From assembly GCA_029721435.1 (NCBI GenBank), contig CM056576.1:68837876-68901875 (forward strand): a DNA stretch of 64,000 nucleotides, read 5' to 3'. The notes under the pieces are model-generated. The model had not been told where the DNA came from. It was given only the letters and a program-made list of their open reading frames with translations, and ran no database searches. The position numbers were made by a program, and so were the translations under genes. This document shows positions 47,652 through 59,800 of the stretch, one piece after another; the stretch's first letter is position 1, and each line of letters begins with the position of its first letter. This DNA comes from Gymnothorax reevesii (Eukaryota; Chordata; Actinopteri; Anguilliformes; Muraenidae).

Positions 47652-49152
47652 TACTCAGCAACAAAAGTTTCTGTGACACCAATTTTGTTAATTATTTTTC
47701 ATAACGCAATTATGAAATTGTCATACATGGTGATATCAGACTGAAACAGTACACGTAAACACAACATTGAAATGGAAATCATGAAAATGCGAGAAAATGA
47801 CTTTGCACGTGAAAATGTGCGTAAATCATGCTTGTGGATGGCAATAAAAGAGGAGAATTTTTGGAATGTTCACATTGTGCCTGATGAACGACGGAAGCAT
47901 CACTTATCGAAAACACAGCCATTTCGGATCAGGAACTCTACCCTCTAAATGCTGTCTGAAAATGATCGGTGGAGGGCCATTGGGATGATTGAATCCGGAA
48001 CCTCGCAGAGGGAAGTTGCTCTTCGCCTGAATGTCCACCGAAACACCATTTGGAACTTATGGCAGCGTCTTCAGCAGACAAGACATGTCAGAGACCGTCC
48101 TCACAGCGGCCGTCCACGAGTAACCACTCCCAGACAGGACAACTGGATTCGAACAACCCATCTCCGAAATCGATTCCAACCTGCAACCTCAACAGCAAGA
48201 ACGATACCTGGTTTGAGGCGACTGTCTGCACAGACAATCCGTCGCCGTCTCCGTCATTTTGGCATTGTCCCACGTCGGCCAGCAAGACGTCCAATCCTCA
48301 CAGTACAACACCGACGACTGCATCTACAGTGGGCACAGCAACATCGACGGTGGATCCAACGTCAGTGGGATCTTGTACTCTTCACTGATGAATCAAGATT
48401 CATGCTTAACCGATGTGATGGTCGTTTACGTGTATACCGTCGACGTGGAGAACGTTATGCCAACAACTGTGTTCAGGAATTTGATCGTTTTGGAGGTGGT
48501 AGTGTCATGATTTGGGGAGGGATCACGGCTAGAAACAGAACAGATTTGCTTGTTATTGATGGAAATCTGACAGGTCAAAGATATCGCGAAGTGCTACGGC
48601 CATTGGTGGTACCGTTTTTGATGCAACATGGTCCCGGAATAACGCTGCAACATGATAACGCCAGACCACACGTTGCAAGGATTGTACAGCAGTATCTGAT
48701 GCAACAACATGTCAATGTCCTGCCATGGCCAGCCAGATCCCCAGACATGTCCCCAATCGAGCATCTTTGGGACGAGATGGATCGACGTTTGCGGCGGTTG
48801 GATAACCCGCCAGCTACACTCCAGGAATTGCGACAACGTCTACGTCAGATTTGGAATGACATCCCATAGCAATTTCTGGCACATCTGATTCGGTCCATGC
48901 GCCGGAGATGCGTTGCTTGCATCATGGCACGAGGAAGTCACACCCGGTATTGAAGTGTGAAGGTCACAATTGGTTAGACGTCAGACAAGTGCTTCATGAC
49001 GCATGAAAATGACATTTTTCGTTTTGAGTGACGTTGGCACTGAAAAGTCAGTGTTTCTCCTGTTAAATAAACATATTGATTGCATTGAGATCTTTGCGTG
49101 TCATTTATAACATACACATAAATGGTGTCACAGAAACTTTTGTTGCTGAGTA
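47652..49152 (+). mobile_element. Tc1-like transposon, copy 2
   Basis: A 1501 bp element of the same family as 2136-3642, with the same terminal repeats (TACTCAGCAACAAAAGTTTC), flanked by TA at 47650-47651 and 49153-49154. The two copies differ at only a few percent of positions over their whole length, so both are fairly recent. The copy is in the opposite orientation to copy 1 and has a defective transposase. Confidence 0.93.
47949..48953 (+). pseudogene. Tc1-family transposase with one nonsense codon
   Basis: 306 codons are open, then an in-frame TAG (48867-48869) replaces the CAG codon for Gln310 of copy 1 and removes the last 27 residues. Downstream the frame continues to the usual end (GSHTRY) at 48953. 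The catalytic residues (FTDESRF, LQHDNARPH, SPIEHLWDE) are intact. Compared with copy 1: residues 2-3 absent (start MLSEND), one codon lost in YRDEV (YREV), and about eight substitutions. Confidence 0.9.
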
Positions 49153-49154
49153 TA

Positions 49155-50833
49155 TAACTATGTTAGCAAGTTAGCTCATATTTCTCTCTATAAAGCATTT
49201 TAATATGCGGTAACGCAATTGCAGCCGCGACGAACACCTCAAAATACCAACTATCAATTGTACAATTGGATCATGTTAGATTTACGATTATGTGTGTCTT
49301 TTATTTCCCCCACTGAGCCAAAGTTGGTTTGGACATGTGACTTTCAAAGGTTATATTTGCTGAACATCATTAGACTAACTTTAATGCTGTCCCTGTCTTT
49401 CCACAGAACAAGTCATAATAAGACCTCACCAGAAGCCCTGATACACCTGTGTCCTCAACAGCTTGTTCTGTTTCTCTAGCTTGCTGCTGTGATTCCTGTA
49501 TATAAAATAATTAATTAATTAATAATGGCACCTTCGCAGGATTTCTCCGCTGAAATTCACCTCATAATTTGACATATCCACCTGGCTTATATTTACTACT
49601 GCTAGCAACCCGATTACTTACCAGCATATGACAGAAACCAGGTTTAGTTCTCGAGTTGAAACTAGTGAACATGTTTAATTAACATTCGTTGACATAATTT
49701 TCTGGTAAAAACTAATTAAAGGTAGCTAGCCACTTTTGACTTTAAGTTAGTTAACTATCTGTTATTGACTGGTTAGATCACTATTTCAACCAATATTACG
49801 CCTGGCATTCAGTTTGGCGAAATTTTAGCAGCATGACTTAACATGGAGCAACTTTTTTTTCCTCAAGCTCTCAGACAATGAAATTTCCACAAAAGTGATA
49901 CGTACCTAAGGTAATATCAATTTATGTTCATGAGTTGGGCCATGGGAAAAGTGCTTTAGTTTGGCGATGAAGAAAAGTCTGGTACAAATGCCAAACTACG
50001 GTTCTCTACCCATAGTAGTGCCATTGCAAACACATGTAATCAAAGCTGGCGATCCAGTTGCGCGTCTCAAGCTCCGCTTTGGACAAAAATTAATATTCAT
50101 AACCTTAATAGCGTGGTCCATTTATTCTTGACTTTTAGCCTTCAGATAGCCCTGCCCTTTCAACCAATCAAATGCTAGAATGCATAAATAGATTGTCTTG
50201 GAGACGTAGCCTCCACAATTGGGTTTTATATGGCTTATCTGGAAAAATGATAAGAACAAGTTCGCTAAAACATTGGTAGGGACAATCTGGCTTCCCAAAA
50301 TATTGCTAGGGACATGTCACAACCTTCTATATACAAACCTACACCCTTGAGCTGAAGTGTTTCTGCGCAGTCTTAAATTGCTGCGTTAACCTCCTTCATT
50401 CAGCCATGAAATGGTGTAGCAGCTCCTATTTTTCTTCCTCTTATTCAGACAGCACGAATAAGGTAGAGTTGTTGCCTTAGCGTCAGATACGTGTGCAGTG
50501 TCACTTGCTTCGCAATGCAAGAATCAAACATTTTTAGGAGGCTCCTTGACGTTATTTTCTGAAATTAACATTTTCCTTTTTAATTTGAAAATGCCTCCAT
50601 CAGAAGTAATTAAAAGCAGAAAATAAGGTAAAATTGTCAGAAAACATTTTCTAGATTGGACTTTCATTTCAGAGTTTGAGCAGGACAAAAAAAAGGGTTC
50701 ATAGGGCTCGTCATATTTCATTCAATTTTTTATTTAAAAAAAAAAAGGCAAAAAGGTAAGGAAAATTTTTTTGCTAATCACATTAGAATGTAAAATGTAA
50801 GCCTGCTGTTCTTTCATTGTCAGGTTAAAGGCT
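49155..50833. other. Intron, nothing firm
   Basis: No gene recognised. AT-rich with (TAAT)-like runs near 49506. An apparent older-element end near 50273-50345 is discussed under findings. Confidence 0.45.
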
Positions 50834-50835
50834 TA

Positions 50836-52443
50836 CAGGTGCTGGCCAGTAAATTAGAATATCATCAAATAGTTGAATTATTTCAGTTATTCCATTCAAA
50901 AAGTGAAACTTGTATACTGTATACTTTCCTTCCACACAGACTGATATATTTCAAGTGTTTATTCATTTTAGTTTTGATTATTATAACTGACAGCTAATGA
51001 AAACACCAAATTCACTATCTCAGAAAATTAGAATATTTTGACAAGGTTCAATATAGAAGACACCTGGTGCCACACTTATCAGCTGATTAATTCAAAACAC
51101 CTTCGAAGGCCTTTAAATGGTCTCTCAGTGTTGTTCTAACGGCTACACAATCATGGGGAAGACTTCTGACTTGACAGTTGTCCAGAAGACGACCATTGAC
51201 ATCTTGCACAAGGAGGGCAAGACACAAAAGGTGTTTGCTAAAGAGGCTGGCTGTTCGCAGAGCTCTGTGTCCAAGCACTTGGATAGACAGGTGAGGGGAC
51301 GGAAGAAATGTGGTAGAAAAAAGTGCACAAGTGATAGAGATAAACGCACCCTGGAGAGAATTGTGAAGCAAAACCCATTCAAGAATGTTGGGGAGATTCA
51401 CAAAGAGTGGACTGCAGCTGGAGTCAGCGCTTCAAGAACCACCACGAAGAGACGCATGACAGACATGGGTTTCAGCTGTCGCATTCCTTGTGTCAAGCCA
51501 CTCTTGAACAGGAAACAGCGTAAGAAGCGTCTCGCCTGGGCTAAGGACAAAAAGGACTGGACTGCTGATGAGCGGTCCAGAGTTATGTTCTCTGATGAGA
51601 GTAAATTTTGCATTTCCTTTGGAAATCAAGGGCCCAGAGTCTGGAGGAAGAGCGGAGAAGCACAGAATCCACGTTGCATGAAGTCCAGTGTGAAGTTTCC
51701 ACCGTCTGTGATAGTGTGGGGTGCCATGTCATCTGCCAGTGTTAGCCCACTCGGTTTTCTGAGGTCCAAGGTCAATGCAGCCGTCTACCAGGAGGTTTTA
51801 GAGCACTTCATGCTTCCTGCTGCTGACGAACTTTATGGAGATGCAGATTTTACTTTCCAACAGGACTTGGCACCTGCACACAGTGCCAAAACCACCAGTA
51901 CCTGGTTTAAGGACCATGGTATCCCTGTCCTTGATTGGCCAGCAAACTCGCCTGACCTGAACCCCATAGAAAATCTATGGGGTATTGTTAAGAGGAAGCT
52001 GCAATACGCTAGACCCACAATGCAGAGGAGCTGAAGGCGACTATCAGAGCAACCTGGGCTCTCATAACACCTGAGCAGTGCCACCAACTGATTGACTCCA
52101 TGCCATGCCGCATTAATGCTGTAATTGAGGCAAAAGGAGCCCCGACCAAGTATTGAGTGCTGTACATGCTCGTACTTTTCATGTTCATACTTTTCAGTTG
52201 GCCAACATTTCTAAAAATCCTTTTTTTCATTTGCCTTAAGTAATATTCTAATTTTTTGAGATACCGAATTTGGAGTTTTCAATAGTTGTCACTTATAAAT
52301 ATCAAAATTAAAAGAAATAAACATTTGAAATACATCAGTCTGTGTGCAATGCATGAATATAATATACAAGTTTCACTTTTTGAATGGAATAACTGAAATA
52401 ATTCAACTATTTGATGATATTCTAATTTACTGGCCAGCACCTG
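50836..52443 (+). mobile_element. Near-complete Tc1-like transposon with long inverted repeats
   Basis: Starts CAGGTGCTGGCCAGTAAATT and ends with its inverse ... CTGGCCAGCACCTG. TA flanks at 50834-50835 and 52444-52445. The inverted repeats extend about 200 bp, with an inner AAATTAGAATATT motif, the IR/DR layout seen in Sleeping Beauty-type elements. It carries a transposase gene with a single frameshift. Confidence 0.93.
51153..52156 (+). pseudogene. Tc1-family transposase with one frameshift
   Basis: MGKTSDLTVVQK start (51153), typical for this fish Tc1 subfamily; the longer frame from 51117 adds an unlikely N-terminal extension. Helix-turn-helix with GCSQSSVSKHL at residues 33-43 and a basic region 50-60; catalytic D148 (MFSDESK), D238 (FQQDLAPAH) and E273 (NPIENLWG), 34 residues between the last two. 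The frame shifts by one base at about 52010-52025, just after KRKLQYARP; the other frame then reads NAEELKATIRATWALITPEQ and ends VIEAKGAPTKY at 52156. The break is C-terminal to the catalytic residues. The missing or extra base is not resolved. Confidence 0.9.
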
Positions 52444-52445
52444 TA

Positions 52446-53519
52446 TATCATTGGATTCCGTGGACTTTTCTCTTTCCTTTGAGGTATCGTTTGTATGCGT
52501 GGCACAAATTCAGTAGAAATGCCAGCAATGGAGCACTGATATTATTTTATCCTATGTTTTGCTACATGCTCATTTACTTGCTTGGTGCTTGAATTGTGAT
52601 CAGTCTATGTAAAAATGGTTATTGTAAACTTTTTGCCAAATTTCTTCCCTTTAAGAGGATATGACGCGTGACGATTATGTTATTAGGAAACCAGCTGTTT
52701 TTATTATGCATAATGATCGCCCCCGGTACTAGGGGCATTCAGGTTTCAGAGGTTAAACGAGAGACAGGTTTGAAATGCAGGTAAGCCAGTCTAGCAGTTA
52801 CACTCTCTGGTTATCAAGCCACATTGAAGTAAAACAGGCAGAATGTAGTGTACTAGCGGGGCCATCAATGAAAATTCATGAAGAATACCCCATGTGTTTC
52901 TCCAATATGCATATAGATCAGAAAGTAACGTCTGTTATTACCATAAAGAATTTGAAAAGTACAATGGTCCAGCAGCACGATTCCACCTCGCTTCAGTTCA
53001 TTTCAGATGAACTCTTGCCTTGATGAGACGGCAGGTTTTCTGGGTGTATTTGCCTTCCTTGGCCTCCTTGATGCATAGTGTTGCCTTCACTTGCATTTGT
53101 GTATACAGTGATGAGTGATGTTTCTTGGCTTGTTTTCAGAAGCCAATGGGTATATTTCCCATAGGTATACATAGGTTATATCTATCACAGAAGTATGCTG
53201 GTTTTCCGAGAAGTGCCCTTACAAATTTCAGAAAATTTTCAGAAATTCTATTGACAGAAGAGTGGCTCAAGGGCACTTTTTTGCTGAGGGTTATTAGCAG
53301 TTGGAAGTGAACAGGATAACGGGGGGTCAGGCAAGGCATAGTCTAAAGGGACTGGCTTTAGGTCAGCACCAAGGATAGCAAGCCAAATGAGCCATGGGAC
53401 GCTGGGCAGGTGAGCATCTGCCTAATTAAGCAATGAGAACTGAGTAGGTAAAACTAAAGAGGAACTGACAAGGATGGCTGGACTGCAGGGTAAAACAATT
53501 GAGAAAAGACTCAGGGTGT
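52446..53519. other. Intron, nothing recognised
   Basis: No gene. Contains several short open frames without recognisable homology. Confidence 0.5.
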
Positions 53520-53890
53520 GACACTGTCATCTGAAGGATCAAAGATCAGGATTTCTGAGTATTGATTTTTAACTTTGACCCTCATGCAGAGATTTCCCCA
53601 AACTTCCTGTTTCTTTTAACAATATTATGCTCCATAGAAGATGAAAGCCCTAGAGCGCTGAGATATGTCGTTTTAAAAATGTTGGATCATTCAATCATGC
53701 AGTTCTTTGTGAAGTGATGAGCCTCAACCAGGCATCAATTTCAGAATGAGTGTGCACTTCAAAAAAAGCTATAAATTTGATGAGTTAAAATATGGAATTT
53801 TTTTTAGAAATTAATATAGGTCAAAAATGATTGCACATCACTCCTTTTTTACTTCAATTTTCTACACTGTCCCAACATATTTGGGTTAAA
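53520..53890 (-). mobile_element. Tc1/mariner right-end fragment
   Basis: Corresponds to the subterminal and early transposase portion of the fish Tc1/mariner family on the minus strand (TTTTAACAATATTATGCTCCA, ATCATGCAGTTCTTTGTGAA, then CACTGTCCCAACATATTTGG near the end). The frame is destroyed. Confidence 0.55.
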
Positions 53891-55480
53891 GGAAGCAACC
53901 AAAGATCACATAGTGCACATCCTTTTTTATTTTCCTGAGTTTCTGGACATAGGAGCTGAAAGGATGCAGGGGAGTAATGTAGGTGGATGGTTCGGACTCA
54001 GCCGTTGGCGCACAATGCACACGGTGTTCTGTTCACTGGGTAACCAGCCCAGTGCTTCTTTGTTTCAACAATGTCATGAGGGCGGAGGGCCCTTACCTCT
54101 GCAATCACGTTGGCGACAGCTGCCGAGGGATGGCACCACCGATCACACCTCTATCAGTTATGAGCGGGAGACTTTCCTTTCAGGGGGAGGGGAAGGGTGG
54201 GCGGTGACTTTCAGATAGACTAAGAAGGGCTACTCGGGGGAGTCATTCAAAAGTCACTATAGGCATGGCAGCTACCACGAAGACTTCTTTTTCTGAAGAG
54301 CCCAGAAGTCTTGTGGGACGCTCTTAAAGGGCTGGCGTAAAAAGATCTCATGGACTGGGCAGGGCTTTGAGAGGGGGAGTGAGGATTTACATTTACCAGT
54401 ATCGGAGTGGGGAAGTCAAAGGAGAGAGAGATGTTAGAGAGTGGCAGCATTCAGAGGCACCTGGCTGACCATGCTGAGGCGATTGGGCTACCAGAGCTAC
54501 ATTTACACCCTCCAGTCCTGGGCACAGGTATGGACGCCTTCACCTGGCTTCTGTAAGCTATGGCTTCCATCCAGCAGCACAGATTGATTGAGCCTCTAGG
54601 CTCCAGGTTATCTTTACTGGAAAAAGCCTCTTTCATGCAAACAGAAGTTAAGGAGAATACTGAGAAAGCTGTGGTGGAGTTTTTATTTGAATAAAAAAAA
54701 ACCCACTCAGAAGAGGTTGGGATTGACCCTGTTTGTGAATGTATGCTTGTGTAGGGATTTTAAATTAATAATTTTTTAATGATACCTGGATGCTTTTAAG
54801 ATAATTGTCAAGGGCCATTATAGGTGTCATGTATTATTGTATTATTGAGGTCATTGCCGTTTCATTTACTTCAGGAAGTGCAACGATCGATCAGAACACT
54901 GCTTAATGAGTGTAAAAGCGTGAAGAACTGGAACGATACCCAAAACTGCACAGAGACCAAAGACGCAAAATTACAGAGAAAACAACCTGCCTGATTTTCG
55001 TGTGCATTTATGTTTGATATGCTGTTGTATTTTGATGTGTTCAGCTGGTTGTTTGGCACTAAGTGCTTGTGGGGTTTGCTGAATTTCTTTGTGTCTGAGC
55101 ACATAATTTTTGAATTGAAACGGATCAACTACACTGGTAATTCGCCTTTCCTGGATTCATGCCTCTGAACTCGTCACAGATTTTTAGATGTGAACAGGAT
55201 GTAGCAGTTCTGCTGGGTCATCAGTGGAGTGATGAGTGCCTAATTCTGAGTTGGTGGGGATGCTGATGAGTGTCTATTGCTAATGGGCCGGAGGAGCTGT
55301 AGTGTGTCTAATTCTGACTCTCCGGAGGAGCTGATGTGTTGTTTGTGCCATGCAGTTCCGAGTGCTTCATTCACGCAGCTCCCCTGCAATCACCCACGTT
55401 GTAACTTTAGAAATACGGTACCTCTGAAAAAAAAATTATCCTTGTAAATTGAGCATGGTCTGGGCATTATTTTCTTTTAG
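53891..55480. other. Intron, nothing firm
   Basis: 54000-54660 has GC-richer stretches with open frames on both strands (for example 53913-54218), but no motif I recognise; it may be a retroelement fragment. 55000-55480 leads to the PLC-beta exon acceptor. Confidence 0.4.
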
Positions 55481-55616
55481 GTGGAGTCCAGCAGAGACAG
55501 AAAGACAGAACCATCCGGTGACCCTAAACCTGTCCCACCAGAAAATGGGGTGAGCGACACCCCCTGCATCTCCCCCAAAACATCGTCCCAGATCACTCAC
55601 GTGCTTCAGTCTGCAG
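55481..55616 (+). CDS. plcb1: PLC-beta exon, variable linker
   Basis: Fifth exon, starting at a codon boundary after TTTCTTTTAG and ending with the first base of a Gly codon before GTAAAC. It encodes a low-complexity, Ser/Pro-rich linker (VESSRDRKTEPSGDPKPVPP, then ENGVSDTPCISPKTSSQITH, then VLQSA) between the C2 domain and the C-terminal coiled coil. This linker is poorly conserved across PLC-betas. The PENG tetrapeptide (compare AENGV in human PLCB1), the open frame and the phase match on both sides support it. Its identity depends more on phase and position than on sequence. Confidence 0.85.
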
Positions 55617-55720
55617 GTAAACTCATGTTTATGTTATTGACCGTGCTGTCTGCTGATTGAATACAACTTCTGAAGAATTCGGGGTAAATTTTGATTTCAA
55701 CCAGCCGCGGTGTATTACAG

Positions 55721-55774
55721 GGTCAGTGAAGCCAGTGGAGAAAACTGAAGACATCATAAAAAGTGTTTTCACTG
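55721..55774 (+). CDS. plcb1: PLC-beta micro-exon, linker end
   Basis: Short 54 bp exon after a 104 bp intron. With the split Gly it reads GSVKPVEKTEDIIKSVFT and ends with the first base of a Glu codon before GTGAGT. The human PLCB1 counterpart, from memory, is GSVKAPAKTEDLIQSVLTE, so the match is close. The acceptor is TATTACAG. Phase 1 at both ends makes it a symmetric exon that could be skipped without a frame change; whether it is skipped cannot be told from sequence. Confidence 0.9.
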
Positions 55775-56892
55775 GTGAGTGTAATCAGCTTTAATGCTTT
55801 TATTTGAAAAACCAGCATCTTGAAGACGAGAGCTTCAGTTTTTATCAAAACATGGATAACTTCTGTCCCCTGGGGATCAGAACAGACAGAAATTTGGAAC
55901 TGGAGGCACTTGGTAGAGGTGTGTGTTGCATATGTTTGGCTGGTCTGGGTGTAGGCTCCCATAATCTGCACCATAATAGTTTATATTCTATTGCTTGTCC
56001 ATGGCACCTCACTAGGGCCAATTCATGAGCTGTAACATAGAATAGTTATTTGGATCAATTCACATTAATAAAAGTGATTCTAGCCATGACACATGAAAAA
56101 TGTTTTTGATAATTAATCCATCTGAAGACAGTTGGTACACTCTAATCAGCCATAATATTATGACCACCTGCCTAATATTGTATTGGTCCCCCTTTTATTG
56201 CCAAAACAGCTCTGACTCATCAAGGCATGAACTCCACCAGACATCAAAAAGTTTGCTGTGGCATCTGGGAGCAAGACATTAGCAACAGATCCTTGTGAGA
56301 TGTGAGGTGGGGCCTCCATGGCTCAGACTTGTTTGTCCGGCACATCCCACAGATGCCCGATTGCAGTGAGGTCTGAGGGATTTAGAGGCTGAGTCAACAC
56401 CTTAAATTTGTTGTTTCGTGCCTCAAACCATTCCTCAACCATATCTGCAGTTTGGCAAGGCGTATTATTGTGCTGAAAGAGGTCACTGCCATTGCATCAA
56501 AGTAAAATCCACATGAATGGCAGGACCCAAAGTTTCCCAGCAGAGCCTTGGTCAAAGCATCACACTGCCTCCACTGGCTTTCCTTCTTCCCATAGTGCAT
56601 CTTGGTGCCATGTCTTCCCCAAGCAAGGGATGCACATGCACCCAACCATCCACATAATCCAAAATAAAACACAATTCATCAGACCAGGCCACCGTCTTCC
56701 ATTGCCCCATTGTTCAGTTCTGATTCTCACGTGCCATTGTAGTTACTTTTAGGAGTGGACAGGGGTCTGCCTGGGCCTGCCTGACTGGCCTGCAACTACA
56801 CAGCCCCATATGCGACAAACTGCGAGGCACTGTGAGTTCTGAAACCACTATTGGAACTAGCACGAACTTCTTCAGAAGTTTGAGCAACAGTA

Positions 56893-59800
56893 CAGTGCAG
56901 CCGTCGTTAAAACCAAAGAAAAAGTTGTTAATCCGCCAGTACAGGGGCGTTAAACTCTCAGTAGGACCGGGAAATCTCGTCGTCAGCCGTGCAGTAGGAC
57001 CGGCGTATTGACGCGCATGAAGACGAAAGAAGACCTCCCGCCGCCTACCGCGCACGGGGTAGCTGGGCGATTATAACTGAGCCACGAGGGCTGTTGGGAC
57101 GGTCGCCTTGACAGTAGTCCGTACATGTAGATAATGGCACAGCTTGTTGGCGATTTATTTCCATATATGATTGCAAAAGTAACGTAAGCCTACATAAAAT
57201 GTTAATTTGCTTTGGCGGGGGTGATGTTGCCGGTAATCATTTCTGCAAACCTTTTTATATTTGACGATACAGTTTGCTCAACCTGTGCTACTATTTAAAA
57301 CTTTAGTAAGGTATAATACGCAATTGGATAATTAAATATCATGCTATTTTTGGTCAAGATTTTATTTGTCAGGTATCATTTCTCCAATATTTTATGTTCG
57401 AAGATAATACATGCTTTTATGTACTGTTAGGCTTATTTTACACTCAAGTGCCGAAATAGATTATTTTTCCTGTTGCAAACCTGAAATTTAGCCTATTCAT
57501 TCCTACAGCACGTGGACCGGTTCCGCAAATGGAATTTGTTTGATGAGTCTGGTATCTATACAGAATTCGCTGGCGGAAAGTTATCTGTTCATGAATTTGC
57601 GGAAATTACTCATGCTTTTTGTGGATCAGTTAGTTTTCTTCAGTCATTGGGAATAAAGCCTTGCACTGTCATTTTTCAGTGGCACATCCTTTGATTGGTT
57701 CTGCAAATAAATTCCAGTTTCGCAAACAGCGCCCTTTGTCAGGCCGAACTTATGATATTCTTTGTTTATTGGCATTCTTGCGTGCCCCTGGCCACAAAGA
57801 AGCAGACGCATGTATTTTCGACCAATTTTAGCCAGCATTATTATAGGGGATATCACAATAATTGGTCAAATTTATGGCTAACTGTTCCGCGTCTCGACAT
57901 TGTGTCAGCTGGAATCCACGTGCGCTGGCCACAGTTCACGATGATTTGTGCATCTATCGATATTCAACTGCTATCAGCGACGACGGATGATTCTTTCTAC
58001 TCTTTCCAATTCAAGTAGGCCTAGTAAATGCCAAGTATACGTTAAAATCATCAGGATGAGACTACAAGTTCAGAATAACACAGGACATGAGTCATGATCA
58101 GCCCGTTGAGCCACAGAAAAACAGTACAGTTACGGTGGGAGCGACAATGTTTTATTTCACACTGACTACAATAAACTTTCATGAAATTATTTCAGAAAAA
58201 ATAAACAAGAATAAACAAGTTTGAAAACCTACAAAATGGCGTTTGGGGAACTAGTCAATTGACAAGCAGTCACTCCCAATGGGTGTTGATGAAAAAGTAT
58301 CACTAGTACGACATTGGGATTTATAAGGTCAATTATACGATAATTTTCGATCATAATGACACTAATAACGTGATGAATCCCAGGAATACACGTGTTTAAC
58401 GGCCACACACTGCACAGTGGGCCTTATCACAAGCGTTGATTTGGTAGCCTACTGCTGCAACGGCAAGCAACAGTTATTGGGCATTTATTTCTCTATGAAG
58501 CCGAATATCTCGAAACGATAGTTGAGAGTTAAATCCACAATAATTTACCGTTCTAGCGGTGTCAAACTCAAGGCTGACAGCGAAGTAGTTTTCCCGCAAA
58601 AAAAAGTTTGATTTCTGCAAATTGCAGAATCAGTCAAATTGCGGAACCGGTCAACCCACTGTATATCGAAGATTACTCGCACCCCGTCTCAGTAAAATTC
58701 ATTGAGGGAAAGAACTTGAATGTTTTTAGATTTATATACTGTTTCGTTTTAAAATGCTAATTGGCAATTTTTAACCAATTTTTCAAAACTTTTGCATTGT
58801 CTGTATTTGTTTTAATGACTTCTCATAACCATTCAGATAACCATTCAGATGTTCAAACATAATGTTCGCAAAGCTTGCTACTATAAAATAATTGCGTACA
58901 ATATGAATTTAGTTGGACCTTAACGACTCTTGAATGCACAAAAAAAAAGCAAAATAAACTATTTGCGGAACCTTACACAGGATGTTTACTGAGCTTATTC
59001 TATATCTATCAATAAGGAAACGGAATTTAAAAAAAGATCTGCTCAATATCTTTTCTCTAGAGGACATTGTCACTTAAAACTGAATGGCTCTTTCGTAAAC
59101 TGAATTCACGGAATTAAAAGCGTATACACTTGGCACTGAATCAATACAGCTCAGTTCGATCTGTTTATCACTCATTGTCACCCTAATATTTCCTTTAAGC
59201 TCATTGTAGCCTATTAAAGAATTAATGACCTGGTCAGCGCGTGGCAGCAATTTTCTATAAAATGCCCAACCATAAACTGACATCACATTCACAACTATGG
59301 GACCTGTCACGATACGACGCATATCCCCAAAGTTTAGGACAAAGATTGACTCCTTGGCGAGAGACAACCTCACACCTCTGCAGGTCCGAAAACGCATAAT
59401 TTCGGAGAATAACGTGAGCATAAGCTCACAGGCTATTAAGTTGTATATTGCCAATTTGTATATTTATATTGCGGCTGGCTTTTCAAAACCAATAAATCAA
59501 TTGCGGCAAACTTTGCTGAAGATCTACCCACAAACTCTCAGAATCACAGTTTCTGCAATAAAAAGACATATTTAAAATACCAAAAAAATTTCTTTCAAGA
59601 GCACAATTTCTTATATTTCGCTGTCGAATTTTTCATAATTGGCTATTTTTTTTTCTTGTTCATGCTAGGCTTTTTAAACAGAGGATCAGCCACGCGCTTT
59701 CCAGAGGTCGCATAAGGTCTCACTTGCACTTTCGCTGCAAGAGAAAATAAAAAGATGTTAAAATACATCACGGCAAATACACGTAATTCTAACAGACAAA

